64,000 bases of DNA from Mercurialis annua (Eukaryota; Streptophyta; Magnoliopsida; Malpighiales; Euphorbiaceae): positions 12,787,001 to 12,851,000 of the forward strand of contig NC_065573.1 in NCBI RefSeq assembly GCF_937616625.2, written 5' to 3'. The position numbers and the translations under genes are program-made. The notes under the pieces are model-generated. The model was not told where the DNA came from, did not search any database, and saw nothing but the letters and a program-made list of their open reading frames with translations. Below, one piece after another: positions 36,351 through 47,863 of this stretch. Numbering within the stretch: the stretch's first letter is position 1; each line of letters starts with the position of its first letter.

Positions 36351-38815
36351 TATCACGACCCAAATTATTGAGCCGCAACCGGCGCTAGGGAACGGGAGTG
36401 GTAGCTCTAGAACCCGTAGCATGCCTAAAACCATTATCAATTTTTCGCAAATACAATATAATACATTCAAATACGGAAGCTAATATATACAGATAACATA
36501 TAATCAAATATTTACACTAACTGTTCGGATAACCTCGCAGGCTCTAGTTACCGTACCCTGTACGAACTGGCCTCGCGGTACTGTATACATAAGTTAGTGT
36601 ATCAGACATATTACCAGCATCTGGTGCCGTGAACAAAACATAAAACACGTAGCCTACAAAAATACAAACAAAACAGCAAGTAATATATGTAATCAAAATG
36701 TACTGCTGTCTAGGCTACGACTCTGTCAACACATGACCGCTACTGCAGCACTACGGATGTCAAAGAACTATACTTACGTAGCTGACTTCCGGATCCCAAA
36801 ACTGGCTTCTAGCTAAGTCCATACATTAAGCACCTGAAAGACATCAAAAGTGAGAGGTCAGTATTTGGAGAATACTGAGTGAGTCTACATTTTACTAACG
36901 GTCTTATTATAAAAACGTAGCATCGCATTCCAAGAAAACAATAATATAAAAGTAATACATATAAACAGGTATTTGATCCGTTCGAAACTAGTATCCTAAA
37001 ATGTGACACAATTTACGAGTATTCAAATCATACAGATCGAAATGGTCCGACCTGGGAGTGTTCACACTCTGCCTCGTCGATCGTGACCTATTTCTTAATC
37101 CCAAAGTGTGAGTCCAACTCACTAGATACGGGGACTCCAAGTTACACCGTAACCGAGTGCTCACTCGTATCGAATTCATTGTCCAACTTCAAAATTTATA
37201 TTCATAATCACATCATGTATATCAAATCATTTATTATATGCAAACACACTAGACTGACTCAATACTGGTGATCACCACAACCTATTGACACCCAATAGGT
37301 AGCTAGTTTTTTCGGATTGCATACTAGTCTTTCGTATATAAAACTTCATAGAACATATTACATTTCAACCAATCATATATAATGCGATGCGTATAAATAA
37401 TATACGTATATATAAAATAACTTCAATATATATAATACACGAAAGGAAAGTGCAACTCACCGTGACCACTATCCACTCTATAATGAGATCGATGTGGTGG
37501 TATGCTCGTACTAGCCAACGTCTAGTGCCCTCACTGCTCGCACGTACGTCTGATACAAATTGATTAATGTTTAATAGTTAGATATAACCTCGTGTTTTTA
37601 CACGTATAGTACTTTTAAGTTCTAGGGTTTAATTTCATTTTTTTATTATTATTCTTGTATAACTCAATAACCTTTAGTCGTACTTACGACTAAACGAATA
37701 CTACTCTTCGTATTCGAGAGTCGTAGATCTTAATCGACGTGTTCTATTATCATTAGTTGCTTAAAACGTCGAGTTAATCTCGAAACTCATGGTTCTCGGG
37801 GTCCTCACTTCATTTTTAGAGTCAAGCATTAAAAAACGTCAAATATCTAGGTCAATTACGGTCCACGAGCACATTCGTGCAAGTCGGGGTGCATGTGCGT
37901 GCGTCTCGGTGGGTGCACGATCGTGCAACCCTGGTGCACGTTCGTGCACCTCGGAGGGTGCACGTTCGTGCACGGTCGTGCACAACCCCCGGAAATCAAA
38001 TTACGGGGCTTTCCATCCATCCCGACATGCTAATAACACTCCCCTCTCCAAAGCCCACATCTCTGTTTGCATTAAAACGTAAAAATAACTTCAAAACATC
38101 GAATTCCAATCCGAACACAATCGTTAACTTAAAACAGCCTTATATTTCGAATTTTAGATATAATACTCGAAGATTTACCTTAAAACGAAGCTTGAGATTG
38201 ATAGAGTTTCCAATTCTGAAGAGATCGCCGCTAGAATCGCTTGAATCGGACGTCGAACGGAGAAACAGCGGCGAAACGATCGAGAACGGTGAAAAACGAT
38301 ATTCTGGAGCCTTCTCTCTTCCTCCTGATTCATTCTTTTATAATTCATTCCTTATATAATTTGTCAAAAATACAACTTAGGTCCTTGTTCTTTTTATTTG
38401 TTATCATTTGTCCTTTAAACTTTTCTTTTATTCAATTTAGTCCATAACTAGATTAATTAATACTTTTATTATGACTTATATGTATTATTTATATCCAATA
38501 AATAATACGAATCCCGATATTAATATCTTCCCGTCAAAACCTAAAATTTCCATTTTTGAGACGTAGTGGTTAAATTACCATTTTAGTCCCTGAACTTTGT
38601 TTTGGGACTTTTCTTAGCATTTTTCCTCCTAATTCCAATTCCAACTTAAGAATTGAAATATAATATTAAACTCCGCATAATTACTTTCTCGAGACCGACC
38701 TACTTAGATTTGTGTTTACTTTAATTTCTCGGAAATCTTTCCGATATCGCCACTCTGGCAAGTCAAAACTGGCCACGTGGTCCAATTAGATAACTAAATA
38801 TTTTAGGGTATTACA
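36351..38815 (-). mobile_element. Solo gypsy LTR with target duplication GATCC
   Basis: On the minus strand it starts TGTAATACCCTAAAAT at 38,815 and ends GGGTCGTGATA at 36,351 (CA to TA change at the last bases). It is flanked by perfect 5-bp duplications GATCC at 36,346-36,350 and 38,816-38,820, so it is a complete solo LTR of 2,465 bp left by LTR-LTR recombination. A TATA box (ATTATATAAG, 38,360-38,351) lies about 455 bp from its start. The palindrome array at 37,867-37,983 is downstream of that box, in the transcribed part. Confidence 0.92.
37867..37983. repeat. GTGCACG / CGTGCAC palindrome array in the solo LTR
   Basis: Palindromes include TGCACGATCGTGCA (37,914-37,927), GGTGCACGTTCGTGCACC (37,933-37,950), GTGCACGTTCGTGCAC (37,958-37,973) and an overlapping GTGCACGGTCGTGCAC (37,968-37,983), preceded by weaker copies near 37,869 and 37,890. 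Centres are 21-24 bp apart, with one 10-bp step. Confidence 0.88.
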
Positions 38816-40023
38816 GATCCGACTCCGATCACCTGAAAGACAACACTGTGAGGGGGTCGGTATTTTGGGAAATACTGAGTGAGTAGACACATTATTAATA
38901 GTATTGCTAAAACATAACATCGAATACAATAAAAACATATAAATAAAATCAATAATCGATATCAAAATATAACATAACATACTATTATATAATCCAAGTA
39001 TTAGATCCGATTGAAACCCTATTCACGATACTCAATACGATCCATAACTTACATACGATCCATAACGATAAAAATCAATTTGATCGATCCAATTGGTAGG
39101 GTCCCGAGATAGTTCAACCGAATTAAACCACTACCATCGCTTAATCCTAAGGTGTGGGTCCTGAGATAATTCAACCGAGTTAAACCCACTGGATACGGGT
39201 CCCGAGATAGTTCAACTTAGTTAAACCTCGTATCCAATTCGATATATATATTCCAACTTTGATACGATACGATGAACGATGTTTGATATTCGATATTCGA
39301 TATAACTCCATTACACGATAACAATCTAGACACGCTAGACTGACATACTCACCGGTGATCCTACAGTCCTATTGACGCCAATAGGTAGCACGTTTCCTCG
39401 GATCATACACTGGTTTCAAAACTATAATAATTCGATAAACGATATAATATTCGATAATAACGATAATCGGTAAAAGCAATTCAAGAAACGATGTATCAAT
39501 TCATGTACGATGCGATGTGTTTATTCGTAATATATCAAAATAATAACTTTTAAATAATAATACACAAAAGTAAAGTGCCACTCATAGTAACCGCTATTCC
39601 TTATATCCGAACGTAAGCTCTATGAGACTGGTCCGTCAATCCTCGTCGAGCTCCTTGGTTCGTCATACTCGTAGCTCGATAGCCCATCACATCTATCATA
39701 AGATTCTATTGTTAAAACATATACTTAAAGAATCCTATTCTAACGATTATTCTAGTCACCAAACATGACCAAAAGCATAAAACATAAGCCGTCACGTTCT
39801 AAACGTATCTTTCTTGATATCTATTACCAAGTCTCATCCTTTTCTTATTGATTCTCGATACCATCTTGACTTCGTCTTTAGGTTTAATTAAGTAAACAAA
39901 CTACGATTATAACATTACTCTTTTACTTTATTCGAACACCTTTCGTCAACGTATCATGCTTATTTATCATCATCGGAAGCCATTTTTTGCTCACAGGAAC
40001 CCCCAAAGGTCACGGTTGAGGTA

Positions 40024-40194
40024 GGGCACGTCGTCCCGAGCTTGGCACGTCGTGCCCATCAATTTTTATGAAGGGCACGTCGTGCCCTTCGCCCTTGCAT
40101 GATTTGCGGGCGCACGTCGTGCTCCTAGGTGTTGCACGTCGTGCACCAGCGCGACGTGCTGAAGTGCAGCACGTCGCGCCCCTTCGGGCGCGAC
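40024..40194. repeat. GGGCACG-T-CGTGCCC palindrome array in the truncated LTR
   Basis: Copies: GGCACGTCGTGCC (40,044-40,056), AAGGGCACGTCGTGCCCTT (40,071-40,089, perfect 9-bp arms), GCACGTCGTGC (40,112-40,122), TGCACGTCGTGCA (40,133-40,145). Then come two larger hairpins: GCGCGACGTGCT with AGCACGTCGCGC (40,149-40,179) and GTCGCGCCC with GGGCGCGAC (40,173-40,194). Confidence 0.88.
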
Positions 40195-40385
40195 TCAAAT
40201 GACGCTTTCGGACCACTTACGAGGCTCCAAAACACTCAAAAGCATTCTAATACATACCCAATTTATCCAAACACAAAACACATCTAGAATCTTTACAAAA
40301 AACGATGAAATACGACATGCTTTAGGTGTTATGATTCAAACGCAACAATTTTTTTCAAAAACGATGAAAAACGACATGTTATTGG

Positions 40386-40997
40386 AGGTTTGATCAAGTA
40401 AAGGAGTGTCACTTGATCAGATTTGTACTTTTAGGTCTGGCCCAACAGGAAGTTTTGAAAATTTGGTTTTGAAACTGGAATCTGTTAGGCCGGACCTAAG
40501 ACTAAGATTGAAATGGTAGTTTTTGAAACACTGGATTTAGAATCATTACATTGGAAGCATGCCTCAAATACAAACATTATGTTGGGTATTTTCATAGAGG
40601 GCAGTGTCTAAGATGGAATGCATGTGGGCTGAGTCATTGGGTTTTGGTAGTAACCAGTTTAAGGCTCCTACAGACAGATATACCTTTGATAGGTCTCTAC
40701 AATCATGAGTACAAACGACCGAGGTACTGAGTTGTGAGTGATACTACTCCGCATAAGACGTTCTGGGCAATGGAGTACAGAGCCAGAGCGTGAGAGCGGC
40801 TATGAGTATCGGGGCTGGATAGGGACTCCTAGAGAGTAGATGAGAAGAGAAATTTCTAATGCAATGTTACAAGTGCGAATATGTCTGGAAAATAAAGCCG
40901 GTGATTGATAAGGCGCAAGCCGTGCGGTTTAGGTATATGGAAACCTTTTTTAAAAACAATTATGAAAACATTATGTTTTAAAAACAATTGTTTTAAT
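40386..40997. other. Non-coding leader region of the Tat/Ogre-like element
   Basis: Sequence between the truncated gypsy LTR and the PBS of the Tat/Ogre-like element. It contains G-rich words and no reading frame worth calling. Confidence 0.4.
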
Positions 40998-41014
40998 CCC
41001 CAGTGGAGTCGCCA
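40998..41014 (-). other. Primer-binding site of the Tat/Ogre-like element
   Basis: The minus strand reads TGGCGACTCCACTGGGG one base after the LTR end CTCACA. It begins with TGG, complementary to a tRNA CCA end. The wording fits the tRNA-Arg type PBS usual for Ogre/Tat elements, as I recall it. Confidence 0.75.
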
Positions 41015-43152
41015 CTGTGAGCGAAGCGGGGTTCGGGGGCCGGTCGCCCAAGTCTTATGGCTGACTTCTCAATCTAGAAATGGTTTGCAAAATGGAGTCT
41101 TCACCTAGTTCAACTAGGAAATGTCTTTTAACCGAATAGATATCCTTACTCGCTTCCGATAAGACTATCGTGCATTGGAACAAAGACTAGGGTTCGTGGA
41201 CCTCCCCAAGACTCTTGTGCTTGGCTTATCTGTTACCGGCTTTATTTACTGGACATATTCGTATTATATCTCATCTCAACAGTATATGCAGTTCACAGGA
41301 TATGAAAGCTGTAAATAAACATGTATGAAAGCAGTAAACACGTTTGACGCGCATATGACTCGATCTGGAATGGCATTTGAGGCAAGTAGCAGGTACTCAT
41401 AAACATACATCTAACCTTAGAGGTTTCTAGCAAGTAGCATAAGTCTGGTTGGTCTGGATTGATAACATGCACAATGCCTAAACCCGTATGTATAAGCGCG
41501 ATTTGATTGATTTTATTAGGTGACCTTGAAAAACCTATACAACCATTTACTACATTTTCGTATTAGTTCTACGATGTCTAAATGATGGGCTGGAATTGCA
41601 TTATTGGGACAATTTTAGGTGATCAATCCTTTAACTAGTTATTATTTAATTTGGAATGCTTTGGGAAAGCAGTAAACAATGCTAGCATGCTCAGGGGCAG
41701 TTGGATATACATACAAGGTTTGAGATACTTTGAAACCTCGTTGACCTTGAGTGCCTGATACTCGCGCGAGTTTTGACCATCGGCCTGGTCAGAATGGGCT
41801 CTCGGCCATATCACGAGAGTTGTGCGCCTCATCAATCCGGTGATACTGGTGTGATCCGGAGTCGATTCCGAGTTCGGGTTAGCCCTGAATTGGCTCTGGA
41901 GGTTGTTGGTTTGCTAGGCCTCGGGCTCGGGGGCCCGGTTTATACACTATGTTACATATTTGTACTTCTGAGTCTGTTTTACATGGGGGTATGGCCCGTT
42001 ACAATACAGAATATGATTCTACACTTAATTATCTATGTCTGGGTTCAAACTGGGGCTGATTCGGAGTACGGATGAGCCTGAAAATAAGTTTTGAAGTTCA
42101 GATCGAAGTGTGGAGGATCTGGGAGCGAATCTGGGGAGCTGACGAAGGAGGAACACGGTGCCATCTTATGCTGCCGGCGCCGGCAGGATGAGGTGGTGGC
42201 GCCGCCGTTACAGTGGCGGCGGCGGCGGTTCGTTGGCATATTCAAATGTCTTTTTGTTTTGCTTCGTTCTCACTCGTTTCAACTCTTTTCTCATGCAAAA
42301 GTAGACAAAATCACATAAACTCGAACAAGGAATCCAAATATAGCATAATCAGAGTGTTTAAAGCTCATCTAGACAAAATTATTTTTCTGGGCAGCAAGTA
42401 CGAAAATAGGTTTTTCATGGCAAGTAAGCTCGAAATCCCACCTAACATGCATCCTAAGAGCTACAATCTATTGGGTTTTCGGATTTAAACATATTAAACA
42501 CATTAAATTAGTCATTAACATGCTTTTTCATCGATTTCATGACAATTTGATAATTTATAAGCTAAATATGACAATTTTATGGCTAAGACTAACTAGACCT
42601 GTTCATGGGTCGGGCTTGGGCGGGCTTAGCCGGGCCTGAATTTTTTTCTGACAAGCCCGAGCACGCCCAAGCCCGAATTTTTTTAATATTTCTCTACCCA
42701 AGCCCAGGCCCGAATTTTTTTAAAAAGCCCAGCCCGGCCCTAACCTGAAATAATTTTTTTTCTAGACTGACCTGTTATGTTAACCTGTAGAAGTAAAACT
42801 CTCTCAACATAAAAATGCAATTTCATGATATAATCCAATAATAAGAACATCAACTAATTGTGCTTGCACAAATATCAAATGATTGTGACTAACTGTAGCA
42901 AAAATATTCATAATTCAAATTCAAACCAATAACAAAAACAGTAACCATAATTCAAACAAAAATATAATCAATTAATATTTTTAACCATCCAAATAAACTT
43001 CAAAACCAATAAAAAGAACAGGAAACAAAAATTAAAATTCCTTCAAGACAAATCTCATGTTTCCTACAATCAAAGGATATTTAAATTAATAAATATTGTA
43101 TTTAAATGAAAATAACTAATAAGTTAAATCAAAATATAAACAATAAATTTAC

Positions 43153-45283
43153 CTAAAATTCCATAGCTTCACTTTCTTCTTCTTCATCAATATCACTAGT
43201 ATCATCTTAAATTGAGATATCGGATTCAAATTTAGGGGTGAAATTACCTATATAAAAATTAACACAATAAAGATTAGTCTATAAAACTTTAACTTTAAAA
43301 ATAAAATTTAGAAAATAAATTGAATTATAAATAAACAATTTCAATTACCTTCCGCACGAATCCAATCTTTGAGACAATTTAAAGTTTGAACTGTCTTAGA
43401 ATTAAGAGAACTTTTAGAAGCGGTAATGATCTTGTTTCCAATGCTAAAAGCGGATTCCAAAGTGACAGTTGTAGCCGGAATTGATAAAACATCGCGTGCC
43501 GATTTTGAGAGTTCTGGTTATCTCATTGAACTTTTATTCCAAAACTCCAAAACATCCAAATCTTCACTCAATTTATGAGTTGGTTCCTCAAAATAAATAT
43601 CTAATTATGATTTATCATGTGTGGTAATTGTTTCATCCAAAAATTCTTTATAATCTTCAAATTGCTCATCTCCAATGTCACTAATAAAATTGCCACCACT
43701 TGACGGTTCCTCATTTGATGTTCCAACACTAGAATTAGTTTCTTGTCTATACTCCTCAAACAACTTACGAAGGGTTGTCACAACTTTGTCTACCATCTCA
43801 TCCATATTATCTTTACCATATATTTTACCATAACAATACTTCAAAAAAATTAATTTTGCATGTAGGGTCCAAAAGTGCAACCACACTCAAAATTCCATTA
43901 TAATTAGCCCAATACTCGTCAAAATTGAGGTTGCATAGCCTTAGCGGTATTGCATAGAAGGTGAGATGGATAATTTCAACTTCTAATAACTTTGAATGAA
44001 TTTTCCACACACCTTTGAAAAATAAATTTGAGGTAGGACTTTTATGAGCTGAAAACATAATTGTCACTTCATAAAACACCTTCAAAAATTTATGAATCAT
44101 GGAAATGTGTTGCCATTCAAGTTCCGAGGTCTCATAAGACCTAAGTACTTGATTTCTACTCCCAAAACGATCAAACACATCCTTATAGTAAAGAGCATTA
44201 TCAAGCATTCTATAAGTTGAGTTCCATTTAGTAGGAATATCAAATCTAAATCTTCTCCTAATATCTAAATGAAAAGTTTTCTTTGCAACATCAAAAAACT
44301 TCTTCCTACATACCTGTGATTTATCAATATACTTCATGATTTCTCTAATCTTATTAATAGTATCACTTATATTATCCAAACCCGATTGTACGATTAAATT
44401 TAAAATTTGAGCACAACAACGGATTTGAAAAAACTCTCCATTACACATAAGAAACCCTTTCGTTGCAAGGCGACCCTTAAAGATTGTAATCATAGTATCA
44501 TTGTTAGAAGCATTATCAGTAGTGATTGAAAATATTTTATGCTTAAAATTACATTAAGATAAAAATAAGTCCATCTCATCGGCTATGTACAAACCGCCAT
44601 AAGGTGGAACTAGATCTCAAAATTCTCTTTTGAAGTTTCCAGTTATCATCAATAAAATGAGCAGTAATGCAAATATACTTAACTTTTGTATGTTGACTCT
44701 TCCAATTATCAGTTGTCAAGCAAATTTTACCAGGAGCATTACACATCATTTCTCTAAGATTATCCCTTTCTTTCACATATAAAGGAAGAATGTCTCTTTT
44801 CAGAGCATGCCTACTAAATGCTCTAAATTGAGGGCAAGCCATATACAACATACGCCTAAATCCCTTTTCGTCCACAATAGTAAAAGGATGAGAACATTCA
44901 ACAACAAACATGTTAATGCAATGACGCAATTCATCATGATCAAACTTATAATTCTTTATAGAATTACTCCCATCAATTAATGCTTCACTATCTATAAGAA
45001 ATTGTTTAATATCTGCATTTCCATATTTTGAACATTTAGTTATATGACACCTTAAATGTGATGTTCCATTTCTTGCAACAACACTTAAAATAGACTTACA
45101 ATGCTTACATTTTGCTTTGGCTTCATCTCCATTTTTATCGTTTCCGATTAGCTCAAAATCCTCCCAAACCGTTGAAGTTGTCTTTGCTCGCCTTTTGGAA
45201 CTTTCATATTCTACAAAACCATCCTCAATAGGCTATTTATCTTTATCATTTTCGGGTACTGTAGAATTTTGTTTTACTGCCAT
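43153..45283 (-). pseudogene. hAT transposase, RICESLEEPER/DAYSLEEPER-like, broken
   Basis: Minus-strand gene from ATG at 45,283. It starts with a BED zinc finger near 45,100-45,040 (C-x2-C...H-x4-H spacing: CKHC...SHLRCH). Then come the N-terminal hAT region (SHPFTIVDEKGFRRML), the catalytic-core region with TTDNWKS, and the CAQILNLIVQSGL and PTKWNSTYRML motifs. The C-terminal hATC dimerisation region is near 43,590-43,360 (LDVLEFW...LSIPATTVTLESAFS). Near 43,350 a GT donor and an AG at about 43,249 suggest a last small intron, with the end at 43,153. It is disabled by a stop about 15 codons in (near 45,230), frameshifts near 44,600 and 43,840, and further stops. It would bind the element's ends and catalyse cut-and-paste transposition. 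Confidence 0.88.
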
Positions 45284-46047
45284 CTGAATTAACAAAAAAT
45301 AAATAGACAATATTAAAACTCCATTCAAATAATCAAATTATCTAATTTCATAATACCCATTACTGTAACCCATAACACCTATCAAAATAATATTATTTTT
45401 GCTGTAACCCACAAAATATAACAAAACTTTGCTTAGTTAGTTTCTCAACTAAATAATTCAACCATACAATTACCTAATACGCAATTATTAATAATGCACA
45501 ATATAACAAAATTTAATAATGCACATTATATGATATTACTGACATATGGCCCTTTATACCTTTTCTAATTATTTTACTTAGTTAGTTTCTTAGTAATTTA
45601 CTGTAACTCTTAAAAGATAATACATGATAAAAATTCGTTCATATACAGAAAATACTATAATCCAAACATAATACATGACAGAAAATTAGTATAATCCAAA
45701 AATTCGTTCGCATAATTTAAAATTAGTATTAATCCAAAAATAAATTTATATCAATAACATGTTTAGATTTCTAATCTAAAAGAAAATAAATTTAAAAATA
45801 AGTTTAAAAATAAAAACCTAATAATTATAAATAAATAAAATGAAATACCTGTTATGTTTGTAGTCGAAAAGAATAAATTATTTGAAGATCCATTGATATG
45901 TTTGATTTGAACTTCGAAATTAGAAATCTAGAAAGAATAGAATAGAGTTGGGTATTTTTTGGCATAACAGAGCAGCCACAACAAAAAGAAGACGAGAAAA
46001 ATGAATAAGATAAGTTGGGTTTCTAACTTTCTTTCAAATTGCATTTA

Positions 46048-46425
46048 GGTACCGTTTGGATTGATGGATTTTAAACGATGGATTCTAAACAATCCATGGA
46101 TTTGGACAAAATCTATCGTTTGCCTAGAAAAAAAATTAATAGAATCCATGGATTTATAAATTCCCTCATTTTCTACAATCCATTATTTTTTAGGGTTTTG
46201 ATTTCCCACCTACTAGGTGGGAAAGTCCAAATCCACCATTTTTTATAGATGATGGATTGTTATACTATTTATTATTTTCCATAAATAACATTAAAAATCC
46301 ATTGGTTTTATATTCAATCCAAACGATGGAATTTTAAAATCTATGAATTTAAATTCCATTGATTTAAAATTCATCGATTTTGTTAAAATCCATGGATTTT
46401 AAAAACCCTCAATCCAAACAGTGCC
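46048..46425. mobile_element. Tourist-like (PIF/Harbinger) MITE nested in the hAT element
   Basis: Ends GGTACCGTTTGGATTGA and, on the other strand, GGCACTGTTTGGATTGA, flanked by TTA (46,045-46,047 and 46,426-46,428), the TSD of PIF/Harbinger elements. The inside is rich in ATCCATGGAT-type palindromes. 378 bp, non-coding. Confidence 0.88.
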
Positions 46426-47624
46426 TTAGGGTTTCTGTTTTTTTTATTTTATTTTATTAATATTAATAATAAGTTTATAAACAAAAACTGTAATTGGCTC
46501 ACGCATAAGACATTTGAATTTGAGTAGAAGGTAACAAGTTCGACTCTCATATATTTTCAATGTCACTAATTTATTTTTTTAGTAATTACATATCTATATT
46601 TATATTTCGGGCCGGGCCGGGATTGGGTATTTATATAAAATCTCAAACCCGTCCATAATAATCCGGGCTTTTAACCAGACTCGGGCCGGGCCGAGTTTAT
46701 ACTAAAAAAAAGCTATCCAAGCCCGGCCCGAAGAGAATGGGCCTCGGCGGGCCGGACGGGTACCCAGGCCCATGAATAGATCTAAAACTAACACATAAGC
46801 TAACATATACCCTAAAATACACAATCACAGCAATTATAATATTCATGGCATACAATTTCATGGAAAATCAAGTGAACAAAATAAGTGGGTCCTCAGAATT
46901 ACCGGTATGAGTCCTTGGCTCGTTTACTGGCGAAGTGGATGCGGAATCCAGCTTCGAAACTGTGCAGGGCTTGTGTTCTTGGAGAATCAAAGCGTTCTTA
47001 GCATTTCAGGACTGGATTTTTGTGTGTGAATGTGGTGGCCGAATTTTACTGTCTACTTTTTTAGGGTTTGTGTGCTGCCTCTAGTCAGGCTGGCTTAAAG
47101 CTGTATTTATAGGAGAATGAGTGACATAGGGTTCCCTAGAGTCTTCTAGAACATTCTAGATTCTTCTAGAGTTGAAAGAGTGTGAAATGATAAGCCTTTA
47201 GGTATTAGTATTAGTTAAAAACATTATTTTTTAATTAAATTCGTATTACAACTTGATGGCTAAGTAAAGGAGTGCTAAAAATGCATTTTGGTTTCCGAAA
47301 GTATTAAAAACGACTCTTGGGACCCTATGGGTTTGGCTATGGTTAATTTTCGTCCATAAAACTTGCAATTTGGCCCATAAACTTCTAAGATATGGTAATT
47401 AGTCCAATTTCTAGACTTAGATTACAATTTCTTTGGATTTTTATAGGCTATCTACGCCTAATTATGTTTTAATCCTCCAAGTTTGCAGTTGTGCACAGAT
47501 TACGCCTGTTTTGATTCCAGCATGCAAATCTAAAGCTCGTCACCTGGACGAATTTCTCTGGAAATCATCATTGGACGCTTCAGTTCCTTATCACTTTTAC
47601 CTGTTCAAAAAATTGGCGTCTACA

Positions 47625-47863
47625 TCTTCCTTCTGTCAAAAATAGAGATCGAATAATATGTTTCAATTCAAAAGATGTTGATAATGAGGAGTATAGATGG
47701 AAGAACTCTATTTTTGGTTGTGTGTATGGTATGATGACTAGGTCAAAAAGAATCACCAGTTTGTTAAAAACATATAAGACAATTATGGTCTTATTAATGT
47801 GATTAGAATCAATGCTTCTATGTTTTTATTTGAATTTTATTCTGAAGAGTCTTGTAATGCTAT
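47625..47863 (+). pseudogene. LINE-like DUF4283-type ORF remnant, 3' part
   Basis: Continues the frame cut at 31,933. It reads through a SVKNRDRIICFNSKDVDNEEY-type run, then a YRWKNSIFGCVYG-type run, then FLFEFYSEE-like wording near 47,830. These match the second half of the DUF4283 domain (W...L...V.G...; lf.F.seed...vl). Small frameshifts and stops are present. It ends where the Copia LTR starts. Confidence 0.6.

Larger units (their letters stand above)
36118..40385 (-). mobile_element. Truncated gypsy LTR inserted in the Tat/Ogre-like element, split by a solo LTR
   Basis: Segments 36,118-36,350 and 38,816-40,385 read as one minus-oriented LTR of the same broad gypsy group as 36,351-38,815 and 56,751-58,765. 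They share the words 'cacctgaaagac', 'gtgaggggtcggtatttt-gaaatactgagtgagt' and 'ctattgacgccaataggtagca', in that order. The distal part with the TG start is missing near 40,385. It carries its own palindrome array (40,024-40,194). No internal gypsy sequence remains. Confidence 0.65.
42594..46784 (-). mobile_element. hAT element with 8-bp target duplication
   Basis: Terminal repeats TAGACCTGTTCATGGG (left) and TAGATCTATTCATGGG (right, other strand) flank sub-terminal GGGC/GCCC-rich repeats ('gcccgagc', 'gggccggg'). Flanks AGACTAAC (42,586-42,593) and AAACTAAC (46,785-46,792) are an 8-bp duplication with one change. The sister LTR at about 33,505-33,520 has a single AAACTAAC, i.e. the pre-insertion site. 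It contains a broken transposase (minus strand) and a nested Tourist-like MITE. Confidence 0.95.
31934..47624 (-). mobile_element. Tat/Ogre-like LTR retrotransposon without coding region, host of a transposon nest
   Basis: Two direct LTRs flank a 6.7-kb interior: 31,934-34,327 and 41,016-47,624, about 2.39 and 2.41 kb once the hAT is removed. Flanks TCTTT (31,929-31,933) and TCTTC (47,625-47,629) form a 5-bp TSD with one mismatch. The PBS (40,998-41,014) and PPT (34,328-34,342) place the element on the minus strand. After removal of the inserted gypsy LTRs only about 2.4 kb of non-coding interior remains, including tandem repeats just before the PPT, a habit of the Tat lineage. No gag or pol is left, so it is non-autonomous or LARD-like. 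Lineage rests on the PBS and 3' repeats only. Confidence 0.8.
41016..47624 (-). repeat. 5' LTR of the Tat/Ogre-like element, split by an hAT element
   Basis: The left part (41,016-42,593) and right part (46,785-47,624) align with the 3' LTR at 31,934-34,327. The ends are TGTGAGCG... and ...GTCTACA on the plus strand. The hAT element interrupts it at 42,594-46,784. Confidence 0.88.
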
